Shown: positions 12,049-24,450, counted from the first letter of the stretch. The stretch: DNA of 64,000 nt from Sipunculus nudus (GCA_026874595.1 CM049322.1:38036840-38100839), one strand, 5' to 3'. The notes: generated by a model not told the origin, from the sequence alone. Numbers and translations: made by a program.

Positions 12049-12461
12049 TGTTATGGGGTGACATAAAAGGAGACCGAACTGCGAAGCTAGCGAAGCGGTT
12101 GGTACGCCGGACTTGTGCGCCACCGACCTGGGTTCGACTCCCGGATCGGCCCAGGATTTTCCCCTGATTTATTTGTCTTCGTGGCAAAATGGGGTCTCGT
12201 CTAACGTGACGGTTAACTTTGAGGCCCAGTGAATAAGCTCACCAAAGTGTGACTCCCGGATAATTAGTCTTGTTCTGGTAGCAGAAAGCTCTTAAGAAGG
12301 GGATGTGTTACGGGGTGACATAAAGCGGACCGAACTGTCTCGCTAGTTAAGCTTGCTTTACTAGCGAAGCGGCTGGTACGCCGGATTTGTGCTCCACCGA
12401 CCTGGGTTCGACTCCCGGATCGGCCCAGAATTTTCCCCTCAACAATTTCCTCTTCGTAACA
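12049..12461 (+). mobile_element. TRIM-like element with tRNA-like terminal repeats, C1 copy
   Basis: 5' repeat 12049-12186 (138 bp; the hairpin upstream of the A box is deleted), core 12187-12305 (119 bp), 3' repeat 12306-12461 (156 bp, TGTTACG...CGTAACA). Each repeat carries an A box (tagcgaagcgg), a D-loop GGTTGG or GGCTGG, and an intact B box in a T arm (ctggg-ttcgact-cccgg). The core ends in the purine tract aagaaggggatg directly before the 3' repeat and has tggggtctcgtc just after the 5' repeat. Confidence 0.7.
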
Positions 12462-13047
12462 ATATTAACTTATGTACAGTCACTTATAGACGAATGAACC
12501 ATGTTATATTGTTGCGGAACCTAATAACAACAGATCTCGTAGTCGTGACGAGCATAATGTTGGTTACGGAGATAAATAAAAATAAGATTCTGTAAAACTA
12601 GGCAGCGTGAAATGTCTAGGGGAATGAATAAAGAAGTCAGTATTTTTTTTTTGTTAACAAATAATTATAGTTTATTCTTAAAACAACCCTAACATTACAC
12701 TACACTAAATCAATACAATTACACAGTATATAACAACAGTATAGCAGTAAACCAATACAATTACACAGTATAATAAATAAAGTGTACAGTAACAGATCGA
12801 GTGTCCGGATCCTAGGCTATTCTAGATACCACCACTGTCACAGCTCAACAAGTCCTTTAAAACTAATAATCCACGTAAACAGTTCAAATAGTCCAAAGTA
12901 AAGCTCTTGTAATATTCCCGAAGGCAAACTGGAGACAGTCCGCACTAAATCTGCATGGAGTTCGTAGAATCCCTGACACTACTGCAATTATCGGATAGGT
13001 AAAAAACTTGACTCACACTCTTCCGTGTCCGATGGAATTTTTTTCCC

Positions 13048-13066
13048 TACCCCCCCCCCCCCCCAA
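13048..13066. repeat. Poly-C tract, C1
   Basis: C-run with counterparts in every unit (near 23251, 32240, 41171, 50108 and 59032). Potential G-quadruplex on the minus strand. In C1 the text around it lacks the tctatacacagcccctaatt segment present in C3-C5. Confidence 0.8.
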
Positions 13067-13426
13067 AGCCTAGAAACTTCTATTTCACGAACAATCTAAA
13101 GAACAAAACAATACATAATACACATGCGCCCAAAGAACAATACAAGACACGCGCTCTTAGAGCGCGAGCAGCCCCAAAAATTGCAAATTAGCATGAGCGC
13201 TGCCTTTACACGCCAGGGTTCACCCAGAACGGATTAAAGCGAGCGCTGTGTCTCTACACGCCATAGCGATTGACGCCCAGGGCTTGATCCTAACACGAAA
13301 CAGAATGCCAACAGCGCACAACAAAAGAGACAGCTGTAAAATATGGATCGAATAACTTGATATTTTTACCTTGACCCTATGTTCAAGATCGTGACCTTTA
13401 TTGACCTCTAACCGAAACCCCACCTT

Positions 13427-13429
<3 letters not shown>

Positions 13430-13476
<47 letters not shown>
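13430..13476. repeat. (TA)n block upstream of the paired blocks, C1
   Basis: Pure TA run. Counterparts are at about 23661-23713 (C2), 32650-32681 (C3), 41580-41615 (C4) and 50516-50554 (C5). Its length varies even among otherwise identical units. Confidence 0.9.
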
Positions 13477-14125
13477 ATATAATACCACATCACGCTTTCA
13501 AAGATATATGTTTCAAATAATCTTAGAGTTGGGTAAGATAAAATTTAATATCGGGAAATAGGTCGTCCTTTGAAGAACTTATAGGGATTCTTTCAAGTAT
13601 GTTTAATCTTATAAATTTTTCATTTTAGTTACGACTTGGACAGGAAATCGAACTTTGAAGCAGAAAAGGGATGTACACATAACCATAGGAAAATACTTAC
13701 GCTTGGAAGTTAAAAAATATTAGACTTCCGTTTCATGTCTGCTTTCATGCTTGGCGTAACCAACCAACCAGGGGTACAGGCCTGCGAAATGAGCCTCACA
13801 GTCAGAATACGATATGCCTGTCAAGTCATCATAATATAGACACCTATGTCTCTATCCAAAGTCTTCAAAGGTGACTGGAAATGGGTTATAGAACTGGCAC
13901 TTCCATTAGGGGTTCTTTTAATGTTCACTTATAATTTAAGCCTGTGCCACGTTTTGGCTAGGTTTGATGCCTGCAGTCTTATGGGGTGTAACACCGATTA
14001 TTCCAGATCACTCAGGCGGTGTTTAGTGATGCGTCCTAAAAAGAGCTCATAGCCAGTAGCTAGTTCTGTATGTATTGCTAGTGAGACGATGTTTTAATGT
14101 CATGGCGGTCTATGTCCTACTAGCC

Positions 14126-14127
<2 letters not shown>

Positions 14128-14177
<50 letters not shown>

Positions 14178-14224
14178 TGATATAAATATGGCATATGGTG
14201 TTCGACGCCGTTACGCGATCAGGG

Positions 14225-14259
<35 letters not shown>

Positions 14260-14405
14260 TATAGATATATTTATATATTTGTTAGTGTGTGATAACCGTT
14301 CATGTATTTTGGCTGGCAACGTAAGGACGGCTTGACTGAAGAATAAAAAGGTCGATGATATAGCCGAATACAGATCGATGGAAGGAGCGATGGAAAAGGG
14401 GGCAG

Positions 14406-14455
<50 letters not shown>

Positions 14456-14650
14456 CTTAACGAGAGACAAAGAGACAGAGGCACACAAACAGAGACATAA
14501 AGAGAAACAGAGAGAGGAAGAGGCAGAACGAGAGACATAGAGAGAGGCAGACAAACAGAGACACAGAGAGACAAAAAGAGAGACAGAGCGAGAGAGAGAG
14601 AGAATTATGGACAGACAGACAGATCTCTAGACAGAGGAAGAGGAAGATTC
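14128..14650. repeat. (TA)n-spacer-(TA)n plus polypurine tract, C1
   Basis: (TA)n 14128-14176, a spacer of about 50 bp containing catatggtgttcgacgccgt and tacgcgatcaggg, (TA)n 14225-14276, about 130 bp of unique sequence, then GA/GACA polypurine sequence to about 14650. Long open frames on the minus strand here (Leu-Ser repeats) are artefacts of the tract. Confidence 0.9.
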
Positions 14651-14835
14651 AATTAATGAAAACGTTAAAACTAATCACCGATTGGCCAACCTTTTTTATA
14701 ATTTATTTAAATATTTCCTGGACGTTTGATTCAATATTAAGTGAATATCCATCCAAATATAGTCAATGAACCTATGTTTCGAATATGACTCACGCAAAAA
14801 ATGACATAATCACAACTCAGAAAAAGGAATACAAT

Positions 14836-14850
14836 CACCAGAGGGCGCTG
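14836..14850 (+). promoter_or_regulatory. CTCF-like site, C1
   Basis: caccagagggcgctg closely matches the bilaterian CTCF core (CCASYAGRKGGCRS as I recall it). It lies about 190 bp after the polypurine tract. Binding is inferred from the motif alone. Confidence 0.5.
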
Positions 14851-17166
14851 TTGCCTGATATATTCCTGTGCTCAATAAGTGTAAGTTAGTCTTTTCAGAA
14901 GATATTTCTTTTCTTGATAAATTTTCGAATACCTACTTAACGGGAAACTTTGCCTAATTTCCCTGGGCATGATGTACTCAAAATGTGAACATAACCAAAT
15001 TTCATCGTTTTTCTTTCAAAAATAAATTCTCGCGTAAACTGTGTCCATGTGACGGAGATGACATAAAAAAACGTGATACAAGTCACACAGGGTTAGGTTA
15101 ACAACAGCTGAGATTTCCGTAGAGTTCTTTGGAACGAGAATAAGAGCATTTATTTTAAGAACTAGGTGGTCTGAAGTAAGTGACTGTTCTTCGCTAAGAA
15201 ACCTCTCAAGAAAGAAAGGCGTTTAGGTTTTTAGTTAAACTGAAACAGCATTCTTGTGTGAACAATGTTTGTAAAACTTTCAAGCATTGATAAAATGTCA
15301 GATCAAAAGAAAGCTTAAGGCCCTGTACAGAAATACATTGATTTTTCTTGTACATATTTTTTTAAAGAATGTAATATAATAATTTAATAAAGGGATGACA
15401 TATGAAAAGGTCATAGTTTCAAGAAAACGTACCACACATACTGTTATTCTTTTACCATCAATGAAATTCTTTTCTCGTCCCATATGTCAAAACTCAGGTG
15501 TTTTTCCCAATCGGGACAGGGCAACGTTGAATATTTTGCAGCTTTTCATTTTAAACAGCTGAGCGCTTGTATTCCATCCTGACCGGGTTAGGTAAGAATT
15601 TTTACTACAGACCTTCTTCTGAACCTCTTCTTCAATTAGCGACACCTATAACATTCACATTGAGCAACTGACTACTTTACTGCTATATGTCCAAGCATAA
15701 AACCCGCTTTGTATATGACCAATTTGGGATTAGGACAACGTAATCAAGACACTTGTACACCGCTTTAATTTTGGAGCCTGTTCACAATGTTGCAAATCAC
15801 TTCTGGAAGAATGAGGGCCGATGAAAAACGAGGTTTTTAATTTTTGTGTAATATTCAATAAATAGATTATTGGCAAACCGTATTCCTTTTCAATTTAACG
15901 CTAGGATAAGGGCAGAGGAATATTTAGATTATAAAGTTTATATATACTGTTTAATAATTTATCAATTATTAAAGGGTCTATACCTTAAGATAATCCCTTG
16001 ACGCCGATCACAACACACATAGACTGATCCTTTTGTTAATAACCCCATATATAACATGGGGGGAGGGGGCTTTACACATTCAACGTGGTGATCTGGCGTA
16101 CGTTAGACGAACTAATGTTAGACGTTAGACGAAGGTTTTTCAATGTTATAGTTTTGCAACTGGTAAGCTTTCAGTGTTCGCATATATACAACAAGTCTAA
16201 TCTGCAAACATATTTCAACACCTTTAATTAAACTTTCTTAAATTAACATACAAAATCCCGCATTTCAATAACGCCGTAGCTAAAACGGATTATACTAAAC
16301 CGGTTTATTTTAGTCTGGAAGTAGTCTCCGCACTTTAGTTCGCCTTACAAAAGGCCAAATCGGTTTATTCAATAAAAAGTGACGCAATTAGTTCTACGCC
16401 TTGGTTGTAAATCTGATGCTGCAAAAAGCGATATTTGGCTGGAAGGATTAGGTCAAATGGTAGCAAAACTGATCTCACGAAGACGAGATACCGACTCCTA
16501 TACGCAATATAGGAACCGCTTTATGGTAAACCGGACTAAAGTAAATGGAACTACTGCATAGGCCTGAACTAATGTAGCGTTGTATCAGCCCTCTGACATC
16601 ACGACCAGATCATTGGCCTGCCGTAGTGCCTTTACTTCTTGGTCTGATCTTATCTTGGTCATCTTATAAGGCCACATGACGATGCAAATATTTTCGTCAT
16701 TTCTGACAACGCCTCATGGCCTAGAGATACACTGTCAATTGATATAAACCAGACTGATCGTTTCCATTTTAGTTATTATTCTAACAACACCAAACATAGG
16801 GAGAAAAGTTCCATTCCAACTCAGCATATTGGTAAATCCCTCCACATGTTTGTTGAATTTCTAATTTATTCTCTTGCATAAGTGCATCATTCGTAGCATA
16901 ATGTTAAGATTATGGGCTGTTTACAACAATATGAATGAAACATGATGGAAAACTGCTGTGATGCAGTCAAAGGTACAGCTTGTACCACGACTCAAGTAGG
17001 CTTACCAGCCACAGAGGCGTAGCCAAGGGGAGGCCGCAGGGGGGCATCCCCCCCCCCCCCCGCCGCCCCGGTCGCATCCAGTACTCGCCGTCCTTTCGGA
17101 ATTTCACTTAATCTAATACAAATATATATATATATAAACATCAAATCAGTGGCGCATATATGCTAT

Positions 17167-18222
17167 CAGTGGCGGATCGAGAGGGGGCGCCTTCGGCGCG
17201 CGGCCCCCCGTTGAGCTGCAAAATCTCTCATTTTATCTAATTTCCGATTTTCGTGATTAATTTTCGAATTTCATATTTCTTATTATTAATAAGCAATTAG
17301 GCTTTATTTAATTTATCTGCAGTTATAATTACTTTCAAATGTATAAGTTGAGCATAAGGATATTTATGAACAGCTGCAGAATAACTGCAGATCGATCGAG
17401 CACCGGGCCCTGGTTGGGGTCAACCGTGAACAATCTTACGGCTCCTCTGGTGATACTGGTACTCAAAATCGCGATCTGTGCTGAGCTCTTAGGAGTCCTG
17501 TGTGCTGTCGAGACCACGGAACCCGGTAAAATGCAGTTTGACATAATAATTCAGATTATCAGTTACTTCACAACGAGCATTACATTTAAAAGATATTTTC
17601 ATAGTTACAAACGTGATTGCGCTTTTGCGCCATTGACTCTTTTAAAATCGATTGAAATCCTAATTTTGAAGAAATATAAATATTAAATATTGAACCTCTC
17701 ACTACATAACGTAAAGACATGAGGGAACAGTTTTTCAGGAACAGGAAATCCTCATTTTTTGGTGAAAATTGCCTCAAAATTTCCTCTTTACATTGTATAT
17801 TCAAAAATTTCCCAATGTGTGGTGGAAACCCCGTCTCATACCCTCCCCATGTACCTGTAACTTACCTTAATTAAACTATGCTTCATAATTGAAAATAAAT
17901 ATATATATTTTCATACACTAAAACATATAAAGTATAGTAAAAATAATAATAATAATTGTTACGAAGACAAATAAATGAGGGGAAAATCCTGGGCCGATAC
18001 AGGAGTCGAACCCAGGTCGGGGGCGTACAAGTCCGGCGTACCAACTGCTTCGCTAGAAAAGCAAACTTCACTAACGAGACAGTTCGGTCCGCTTTTATGT
18101 CACGCCGTAACATAATATATATATTTGTATAAATAACCGTTTTCATATTACCCATACATGCATATTAGCGCCCCTAACCCCCCCCCCCCCCCCCCTTTTT
18201 CAAATTTCTTGACCCGCCACTG
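17167..18222. mobile_element. Inner hAT-like element nested in the insertion
   Basis: Termini CAGTGGCGGATCGAG (17167) and CTTGACCCGCCACTG (ending 18222) are near-perfect inverted repeats, each next to a GC-rich or C-rich sub-terminal block. No clear target duplication was found. A second CAGTGGCGC at 17147 leaves the exact left end ambiguous. Open frames inside on both strands (about 17335-17690) show nothing recognisable. Confidence 0.65.
17957..18112 (-). mobile_element. Lone 156-bp LTR-like repeat with tRNA-like promoter (minus strand)
   Basis: A solitary copy of the 156-bp terminal repeat found in pairs in each macrosatellite unit. On the minus strand it begins tgttacggcgtgacat and ends ttcgtaaca. 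It is exactly 156 bp long, with TG...CA ends and 7-bp inverted termini. Flanking taat on both sides (17953-17956 and 18113-18116) may be a 4-bp target duplication, but the site is an AAT run, so this is weak. The B box is recognisable on the minus strand (gggttcgactcc). It sits inside the inner hAT-like element, so it is the youngest layer of the nest. Confidence 0.7.
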
Positions 18223-19263
18223 ATGATGGCCCCCTCCCCTCCCTAAATCCTGGCTACGCCCCTGAGCCAAATTATCATTGCCTACTGAGTCGGACTGTCA
18301 CGGCTAGAACTTATGTGGAAAAGTGTCCTGTTGGGGACAGAGTAAACCAATTCACGATCCGGATTATTTGCTAGTGCGGTTGCGGCCTAAGTTAAGTCAA
18401 TGATACCTTGAAAACGACCGTCGTAAGCCCGAGAGATGATAAATATAGACTGCTAGCTACTGTGAAGGCCATTCGAAGCCTGATTCACTAAAACAAACCG
18501 TAACTGTGTCAGCTTTGAAGATATGAAAGCTCTCAGAGATGACAAGGGACGAACGTTTTATGATTACTGGCATCATAATTCCAACCCGGGGAGCCCTAAT
18601 GGATTATCTCGTGGCGGAATAATATGAAACGCTAATTTCATAGGTGGTGGTAATTTTTGTTCAAGATGATACATCTGTCTTTGTGAATAAATACCTGTAG
18701 GATTCCACGTCAGAACAAATACCTGTCTTTTACTACGAACTCAATACCCCCATTGTTTAATCTTGTTTCAAAAGAATGCTGGTTGCTTTAGATCTCCGTG
18801 CAAATCCTATAAATAACCTCTTGTTTCATGCCACAGTATTCTCCAGAAACTTTGGCGGCTTCGACATTGCACTTACGGACTAATACCGTTTAATGATTTC
18901 TTGCGAAACTGGGATAAATTATCAAATAAATTATCCTGCTGCATTCGTGTGGGTGTTTTCCGGTAGCTGTTCGTGTTCTAAAAGACAAGATGTTTAAAAA
19001 AGTCGTCCATGGACCATGACGCTCAGCTAAATTTTTAACTAGAGAGGTGTTAATTTATATTACTTTTAAAAGAACAAAATGTTTCCTTCAATCAGATTAC
19101 AGGGTATAAATGCCTCATGCAGGACTCAATTTGGATTTGATGTTCTATTTTCAAGGAAATAGCAGGAGGGAGCGCCAAACGTCGAAACTATAGCTCTACG
19201 CGCCCACAGCTTAGTAACCTGCACGAAAGCTTTCTCGGAAATACTATTAACTACCAGTATGAA

Positions 19264-19448
19264 GTGGGCGGTCGAGGGGTAAATCGCTCGGCCCTTTCCG
19301 CTAGCTATCCGAGTTCGATACCTGGCGTGGCTATCAGAGCGGGTTGCAGGTTTTGTCCGAGGCCGGTGTTTTTTTCACCAGTGTCTCCAGTTTCCCCAAC
19401 CTCCAGACTCTACAAAACATCACCATGTATTTGTAAAGGTAAAAAAAA
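19264..19448 (+). mobile_element. SINE-A (+), C2 copy
   Basis: Same element, differing from C1 by a few substitutions and tail length. Confidence 0.7.
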
Positions 19449-19451
19449 AGG

Positions 19452-19792
19452 TGACAGTGGGGGTTTATAATCTGATATCACCGATGGTGTCAGTCTCACC
19501 GACTTCATACTTTGCCTTTCTGGTTTTTCGGGCATGTTTATTCTTGTAGCTTTTCTTGGCTCCCTGGGAAGCATACAACCAAAGCAGCTTTATAAGGCGC
19601 TAGAAGGTTATTCGTTCTTCATAAGCCTGCCGCCTATCACCAGTACCCATTCACTCCTGGGTCGAGAGAGCGCACCCTTGTGGTAAAGACCTTTGCTAGG
19701 AGTCTTAGCGCAGACGCGGTCAGAACGGGACGGGAACCCACAACCTAGCGGTCACAAGTCGAGCGCCGTATCTATTACGCAACCACGCTCCA
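19452..19792 (-). mobile_element. SINE-B (-), C2 copy, most intact
   Basis: On the minus strand it starts ggagcgtggttgcgtaatag, continues through an anticodon-arm-like ctcgacttgtgaccg, and has a B box gggttcccgtccc. This is followed by a body containing ctatagcgcc-like and cttcccagggagccaagaaa segments. It lies tail-to-tail against SINE-A. The tRNA resemblance is clear in the T arm and anticodon arm and weak in the acceptor stem. The 3' end is approximate. Confidence 0.65.
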
Positions 19793-19840
19793 AAATCAAT
19801 GTAAAATGAATATGTTGTATTTATTGTTATTGTATAAAAT

Positions 19841-20422
19841 TAGCGTCATGTCGACCCTCTGACATTACGACCAGATTACTGGCGCCAGAGTATCATTACA
19901 TCTAAGTCTGAGGGTGGCATTTTAAGGCCTTATGATGATGCAAATATTTTTGTCATTTCGGACAACGCTTCATGGACTACGATTACACTGAAAATCAACA
20001 TAAACCACACCAATCGTTTCCATTTATTTTGTGTACTAATAATACCAAACATGAACGAGAAAAATTCCGTTTTAACCTAGCACATTTGTAAACTCCTCGG
20101 CATGTTTGTTGGATTTATGACCGCATGAACACAAGCAAGGCTCGCACGGGTTACAGGACGCAGGCAGCTTGCAGGTGATACAGGAAATGATCCGTGTTAA
20201 AAGAGAAGGTGTCTCAGTTTGGGTTGTAAGCTTACATATATACTATTGTGTAAATTCATCATTCTTAGCATAATATTGGGATTATGGACGTTTTTCACAA
20301 TATGAATGCAACCTGATGCAAGACCACTGCGATACATTCCTCGATATTACTAGTATCACGACTCGAGTAGGCTTACCAGCCCAATTATCCGATTGCCTTC
20401 TGAGTAGGGTTGTCACGGCTAG
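19841..20422 (+). mobile_element. Alpha-prime: second MITE of the alpha family, C2 copy
   Basis: 582 bp, a diverged and longer relative of alpha. It shares tagcgt at the start, ctctgacatyacgaccagat, atgatgcaaatatttt, gacaacgc, ctcaagtaggcttacca-like and the end gtcacggctag. It is bounded by perfect 8-bp direct repeats tataaaat (19833-19840 and 20423-20430). C1 has no element here and shows a single version of the site (tttaaaat near 10248), which is the signature of a transposon insertion or its clean loss. Confidence 0.75.
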
Positions 20423-20797
20423 TATAAAATATGATAACAGTTTTAGTACACATACTAAATATGCCGCACATAGAAGGGACGAGCGACGAGAAGAGATCGG
20501 ACCGGACTTGAATCCGGTCAGGTACGCCCTGTTTGTGGCACTCAGCGGACCGGACTTCTAGTCCGGACTTCTCCGGGCCCAGTCTTGAGCGATCTGACCA
20601 TATAACTTGGAGGACGCAGGTATGTATCGACTAAGCAGTAAGGTTTATGAGAGCTTTACTTTGTCTAAAAATACAAGTAATTTCACATCCTCGCCTCCAC
20701 AATATTGATGTTTTACAGAACCATGCATTCTTTAAAATGAAAAAAAAAAAAACATATGCTGGAGTCAGACATCGGTCAGAGGAAACCAAGTAAGAAA

Positions 20798-21130
20798 CTA
20801 GAAATCTGTATTCTAATGAAAGCAAGCCTCCGCCATTCTCTTTTTTTGACCCACAATCCAAGGTTCAATTGTGCATAAGTGACCGTACATTTGTGAATAT
20901 TCATTGATGACGTTCCCGGATCTGGATCCACACCAGGATCTAATCGATTCTTCATTGGCCATTCCCGAAACGCCCTCAAAATTTCATGAGATTCCGTTCA
21001 TGACTGCGTGAGCTATGTTGTGAACTAACACACACACACAAACACACACACACAAACACAAACACACACACACAAACACACACACACACACGGACAAGAA
21101 TAAAGGCATACCCTCCTGGCGGCGAAAGTA
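20798..21130 (+). mobile_element. TE-C segment with (CA)n tract, C2 copy
   Basis: As in C1, with a longer interrupted CA tract at about 21027-21091. Confidence 0.7.
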
Positions 21131-22237
21131 TGATGGACTTTCATATATTTCGGGCAGAAAAGAAGTCCCATATAAGACATCCATCAGATCAAGTCAAGTT
21201 AGAAAATATTGCCCCTCCTTTTATGCATAAATTTGAAAGTCACTAATAAACAATAAACAGAAACAAATCAGTATTGCAGCTTTGTTTTATGTACATCTTC
21301 CACCAGGCATAAAAAGACAGAAAAAAGCATCAGACAAAAGAAAATCCGATTTTTTAAATTAAACCGAGCCACCCAAGCGCTTCACCAGATCTCCCGCTAG
21401 AACGGAGACAGACAATAGTTTTGTCTCGTGGCTTATGTACCCTGGTCCACTAAAATTGTATAAGAAGGTTATTCTTCTTACTGTAGTTTCTCAGGAAGGT
21501 AACATACTGTGTTGGACGGGACAATGACTTGAGAAGCACAGATAGAGATACATGTTCAACCGAACCCCCTGGCCAAGATCTCACACACAAGAGTGTCCCT
21601 TCTTCACCCAAAGTTGAAATAGGTGACCTGACATCGTAACTTGTTGATTTCTGCAATGAAGACAGTAATATGTTTCCCTGCTTTTCTGTATGTTTTATAT
21701 CGTGTAAGTATATGCAGATAATTATGTATTTCTCATAATTCTGCTGCGCCTGCAACTACACAAATATATATCATAACCAAAGTGAACTTACATGTCTCCA
21801 TGTAACAGTAACTCATAACAAAAGTTTGCTTTTCGTAAGTTGCTTATTTGTGGTTCGGTTTAACGGGAATTCTTAGACGGAGTTTGGCATAACACTTCTT
21901 ATTAAAAATAAGATCACATGGAAGCATCGTACGATTAATCGAGTATAAAAATGAATGCCATATAACCGGAAGGTACCAATCCATATAATGCTAACCCGCC
22001 TGACTCCATCTAAAAGGGGCATTGTCTCTTCTTTTGTCAAGGCGGAAGGTTATCGCCAGGAGGTTAAACATTCTGTTTGTGTTTGTTTCTGTATCCGACC
22101 ACAACATAACTTACATATTCATGACTTGGATCTCAGAAAACCTTCAGGTCTTTTCGAGATCTGTCGAAGATGAATCTATCAGATTTTGGTGTAGATCCAA
22201 TTCATGGTACGGATTAAGGAACGCCATGAAGGAATGT

Positions 22238-22667
22238 TGTTATGGGGTGACATAAAAGCGGACCGAACTGTCTCGCTAGTGAAGCTTGCTTTGCTAGCGA
22301 AGCGGTTGGTACGCCGGACTTGTGCGCCACCGATCTGGGTTCGACTCCCGGATCGGCCCAGGATTTTCCCCTGATTTATCTTCGTAGCAACATGGGGTCT
22401 CGTCTAACGTGACGGTTAACTTTGTGGCCCAGGGAATAAGCTCACCAAAGTGTGACTCCTGGGATAATTAGTCTTGTTCTGGTAGCAGAACGCTCTTAAG
22501 ATGGGGATGTGTTACGGGGTGACATAAAAGCGGACCGAACTGTCTTGCTAGTTAAGACTTGCTTTACTAGCTAAGCGGCTGGTACGCCGGATTTGTGCGC
22601 CACCGACCTGGGTTCGACTCCCGGATCGGTCCAGAATTTTCCCCTCAACAATTTCCTCTTCGTAACA
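22238..22667 (+). mobile_element. TRIM-like element, C2 copy
   Basis: 5' repeat 22238-22389 (152 bp), core 22390-22509 (120 bp; purine tract changed to aagatggggatg), 3' repeat 22510-22667 (158 bp). B boxes ggttcgactcc intact in both repeats. Confidence 0.7.
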
Positions 22668-23658
22668 ATATTCACTTATGAACAGTCACTTATAGACGAA
22701 TGAACCATGTTATATTGTTGCGGAACCAAATAACAACAGATCTCGTAGTCGTGACGAGCATAAATTTTGATACGGAGATAATAAAAATTAGATTCTGTAA
22801 CACTAGGCAGCGTGAAATGTCTAGGGGAATGAATAAAGAAGTCAGTGTGTTTTTTTTGTTAACAAATAATTATTATTTATTCTAAAAACAACCCTAACAT
22901 TACACGACACTAAATCAATACAATTACACAGTATATAAAAACAGTATAGCAATAAATCAATACAATTACACAGTATAATAAATAAAGTGTACAGTACCAG
23001 ATCGAGTGTCTGGATCCTAGGCTATTCTAGATACCACCACTGTCAAAGCTCAAAAAGTCCTTTAAAACTAATAATCCACGTAAACAGTTCAAATAGTCCA
23101 AAGTAAAGTTCTTGTAATATTCCCGAAAGCAAACTGGAGACAGTCTCACTAAATCTGCATGGAGTTCGTAGAATCCCTGACACTACTGCAATTATTGGAT
23201 CGGAAAAAAACTTGACTCACACTCTTCCGTGTCCGATGGATTTTTTTCTCCCCCCCCCCCACCCCACCCCCCGGCTCTGTACACAGCCCCTAATTTATAG
23301 CTTCTCACCCCAAAGCCTAGAAAGAACAATCCATAGAACAAAACCAAACATAATACACATGCGCCCAAAGAACAATACAAGACACGCTCTTAGAGCGCGA
23401 GCAGCAAAAAAAAATTCCAGATTAGCATGAGCGCTGTCGTTACACGCCAGGGTTCATCCAGAACGGATTAAAGCGAGCACTGTGTCTCTACACGCCATAG
23501 CGATTGACGCCCAGGGCTTGATCCTAACACGAAACAGAATGCCAACAGCGCACAACAAAAGAGACAGCTGTAAAATATGGATCAAATAACTTGATATTTT
23601 TACCTTGACCCTATGTTCAAGATCGTGACCTTTATTGACCCCTAACCGAAACCCAACC

Positions 23659-23714
<56 letters not shown>

Positions 23715-24450
23715 ATATAAAACCACATCACGATGGTTTAAGCTAACCTTAGTTTACCTTCCTGATACAAACAAACTAAAAAAGAGATAAATATTAGTTT
23801 ACCTTCCTTATAAAAAAAACTTTCAGAGATATATGTTTCAAATAATCTTAGAGTTGGGTTAGATAAAATTTAATATCAGGAAATAGGTCGTCCTTTGAAG
23901 AACTTATAGCGATTCTTTCAAGTATGTTTAATCTTATAACTTTTTCATTTTAGTTACGACTTGGACATTAAATCGAACTTTGAAGCAGAAAAGGGATATA
24001 CACATAACCATAGGAAAATACTTACGCTTGGAAGATCAAAAATATTAGACTTCCGTTGCAGGTCTGCTTTCATGCTTGGCGTAACCAACCAACCAGGGGT
24101 ACAGGCCTGCGAAATAAGCCGCACAGTCAGAATACTATATGCCTGTCAAGCCACCATAATATAGACACCTATGTCTCTATCTAAAGTCTTCACAGGTGAC
24201 TGGAAATGGGTTATAGAACTGGCACTTCCATTAGGGGTTCTTTTAATGTTCACTTATAATTTTAGCCTGTGCCACGTTTCGGCTAGGTTTGATGCCTGCA
24301 GTCTTATGGGGTGTAACACCGATTATTCCAGATCACTCAGGCGGTGTTTAGTGATGCGTCCTAAAAAGAGCTCATAGCCAGTAGCTAGTTCTGTATGTAT
24401 TGCTAGTGAGACGATGTTTTAATGTCATGGAGGTCTATGTCCTACTAGCC

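Larger units (their letters stand above)
7901..16200 (+). repeat. Macrosatellite unit C1
   Basis: Shortest full unit. It lacks the alpha-prime MITE (empty site near 10248) and an 85-bp stretch after the first TA block (near 13492). It retains about 100 bp of TE-C (about 10735-10830) that C3-C6 have lost. Its first LTR-like repeat is shortened to 138 bp. Confidence 0.9.
17012..18264. mobile_element. Private hAT-like insertion with 5-bp target duplication (C2 only)
   Basis: 1253 bp inserted into alpha. Terminal inverted repeats are CAGAGGCGTAGCCAAGG at the left and its counterpart TCCTGGCTACGCCCCTG at the right. The 5-bp duplication agcca is at 17007-17011 and 18265-18269. The uninterrupted site ttaccagccaaattatc in C4-C6 reproduces exactly what is expected before insertion. 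CAGRGGCGTAGCC termini are typical of hAT-type elements, and a 5-bp duplication recalls the hAT5 group; that assignment is from memory. No transposase; the interior is mostly a second element. Confidence 0.8.
16575..18307 (+). mobile_element. Alpha: hAT-like MITE, C2 copy, interrupted
   Basis: Same element as at 8269, split by the nested insertion at 17012-18264. The right 8-bp flank aacttatg is at 18308-18315. Confidence 0.7.

Noticed and set aside
12082-12155. A genuine tRNA gene (T arm and anticodon-loop-like cttgtgc look real)
   Set aside because: The acceptor stem does not pair, the anticodon stem is degraded, and the sequence lies inside a 156-bp repeat. It is a tRNA-derived promoter, not a tRNA gene.
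12706-12775. Direct repeat caatacaattacacagtata twice within 45 bp in every unit
   Set aside because: A short local duplication in AT-rich DNA with no other structure; recorded only as a landmark.
13608-13660. Splice-acceptor-like ttttcattttag before ttacgacttgg in every unit
   Set aside because: No matching donor, branch site or coding exon follows. A pyrimidine run plus AG is expected by chance in this AT-rich DNA.
14128-14574. Long frames of Leu-Ser or Tyr-Ile repeats around microsatellites (also near 24542-25112, 33506-33943, 42434-42877 and 51380-51817)
   Set aside because: Artefacts of (GA)n and (TA)n tracts.
16379-16561. 60-codon frame repeated at 26721, 35756, 44692 and 53631
   Set aside because: It begins with GTG, has no upstream eukaryotic start context, is broken in C1 and shows no domain.
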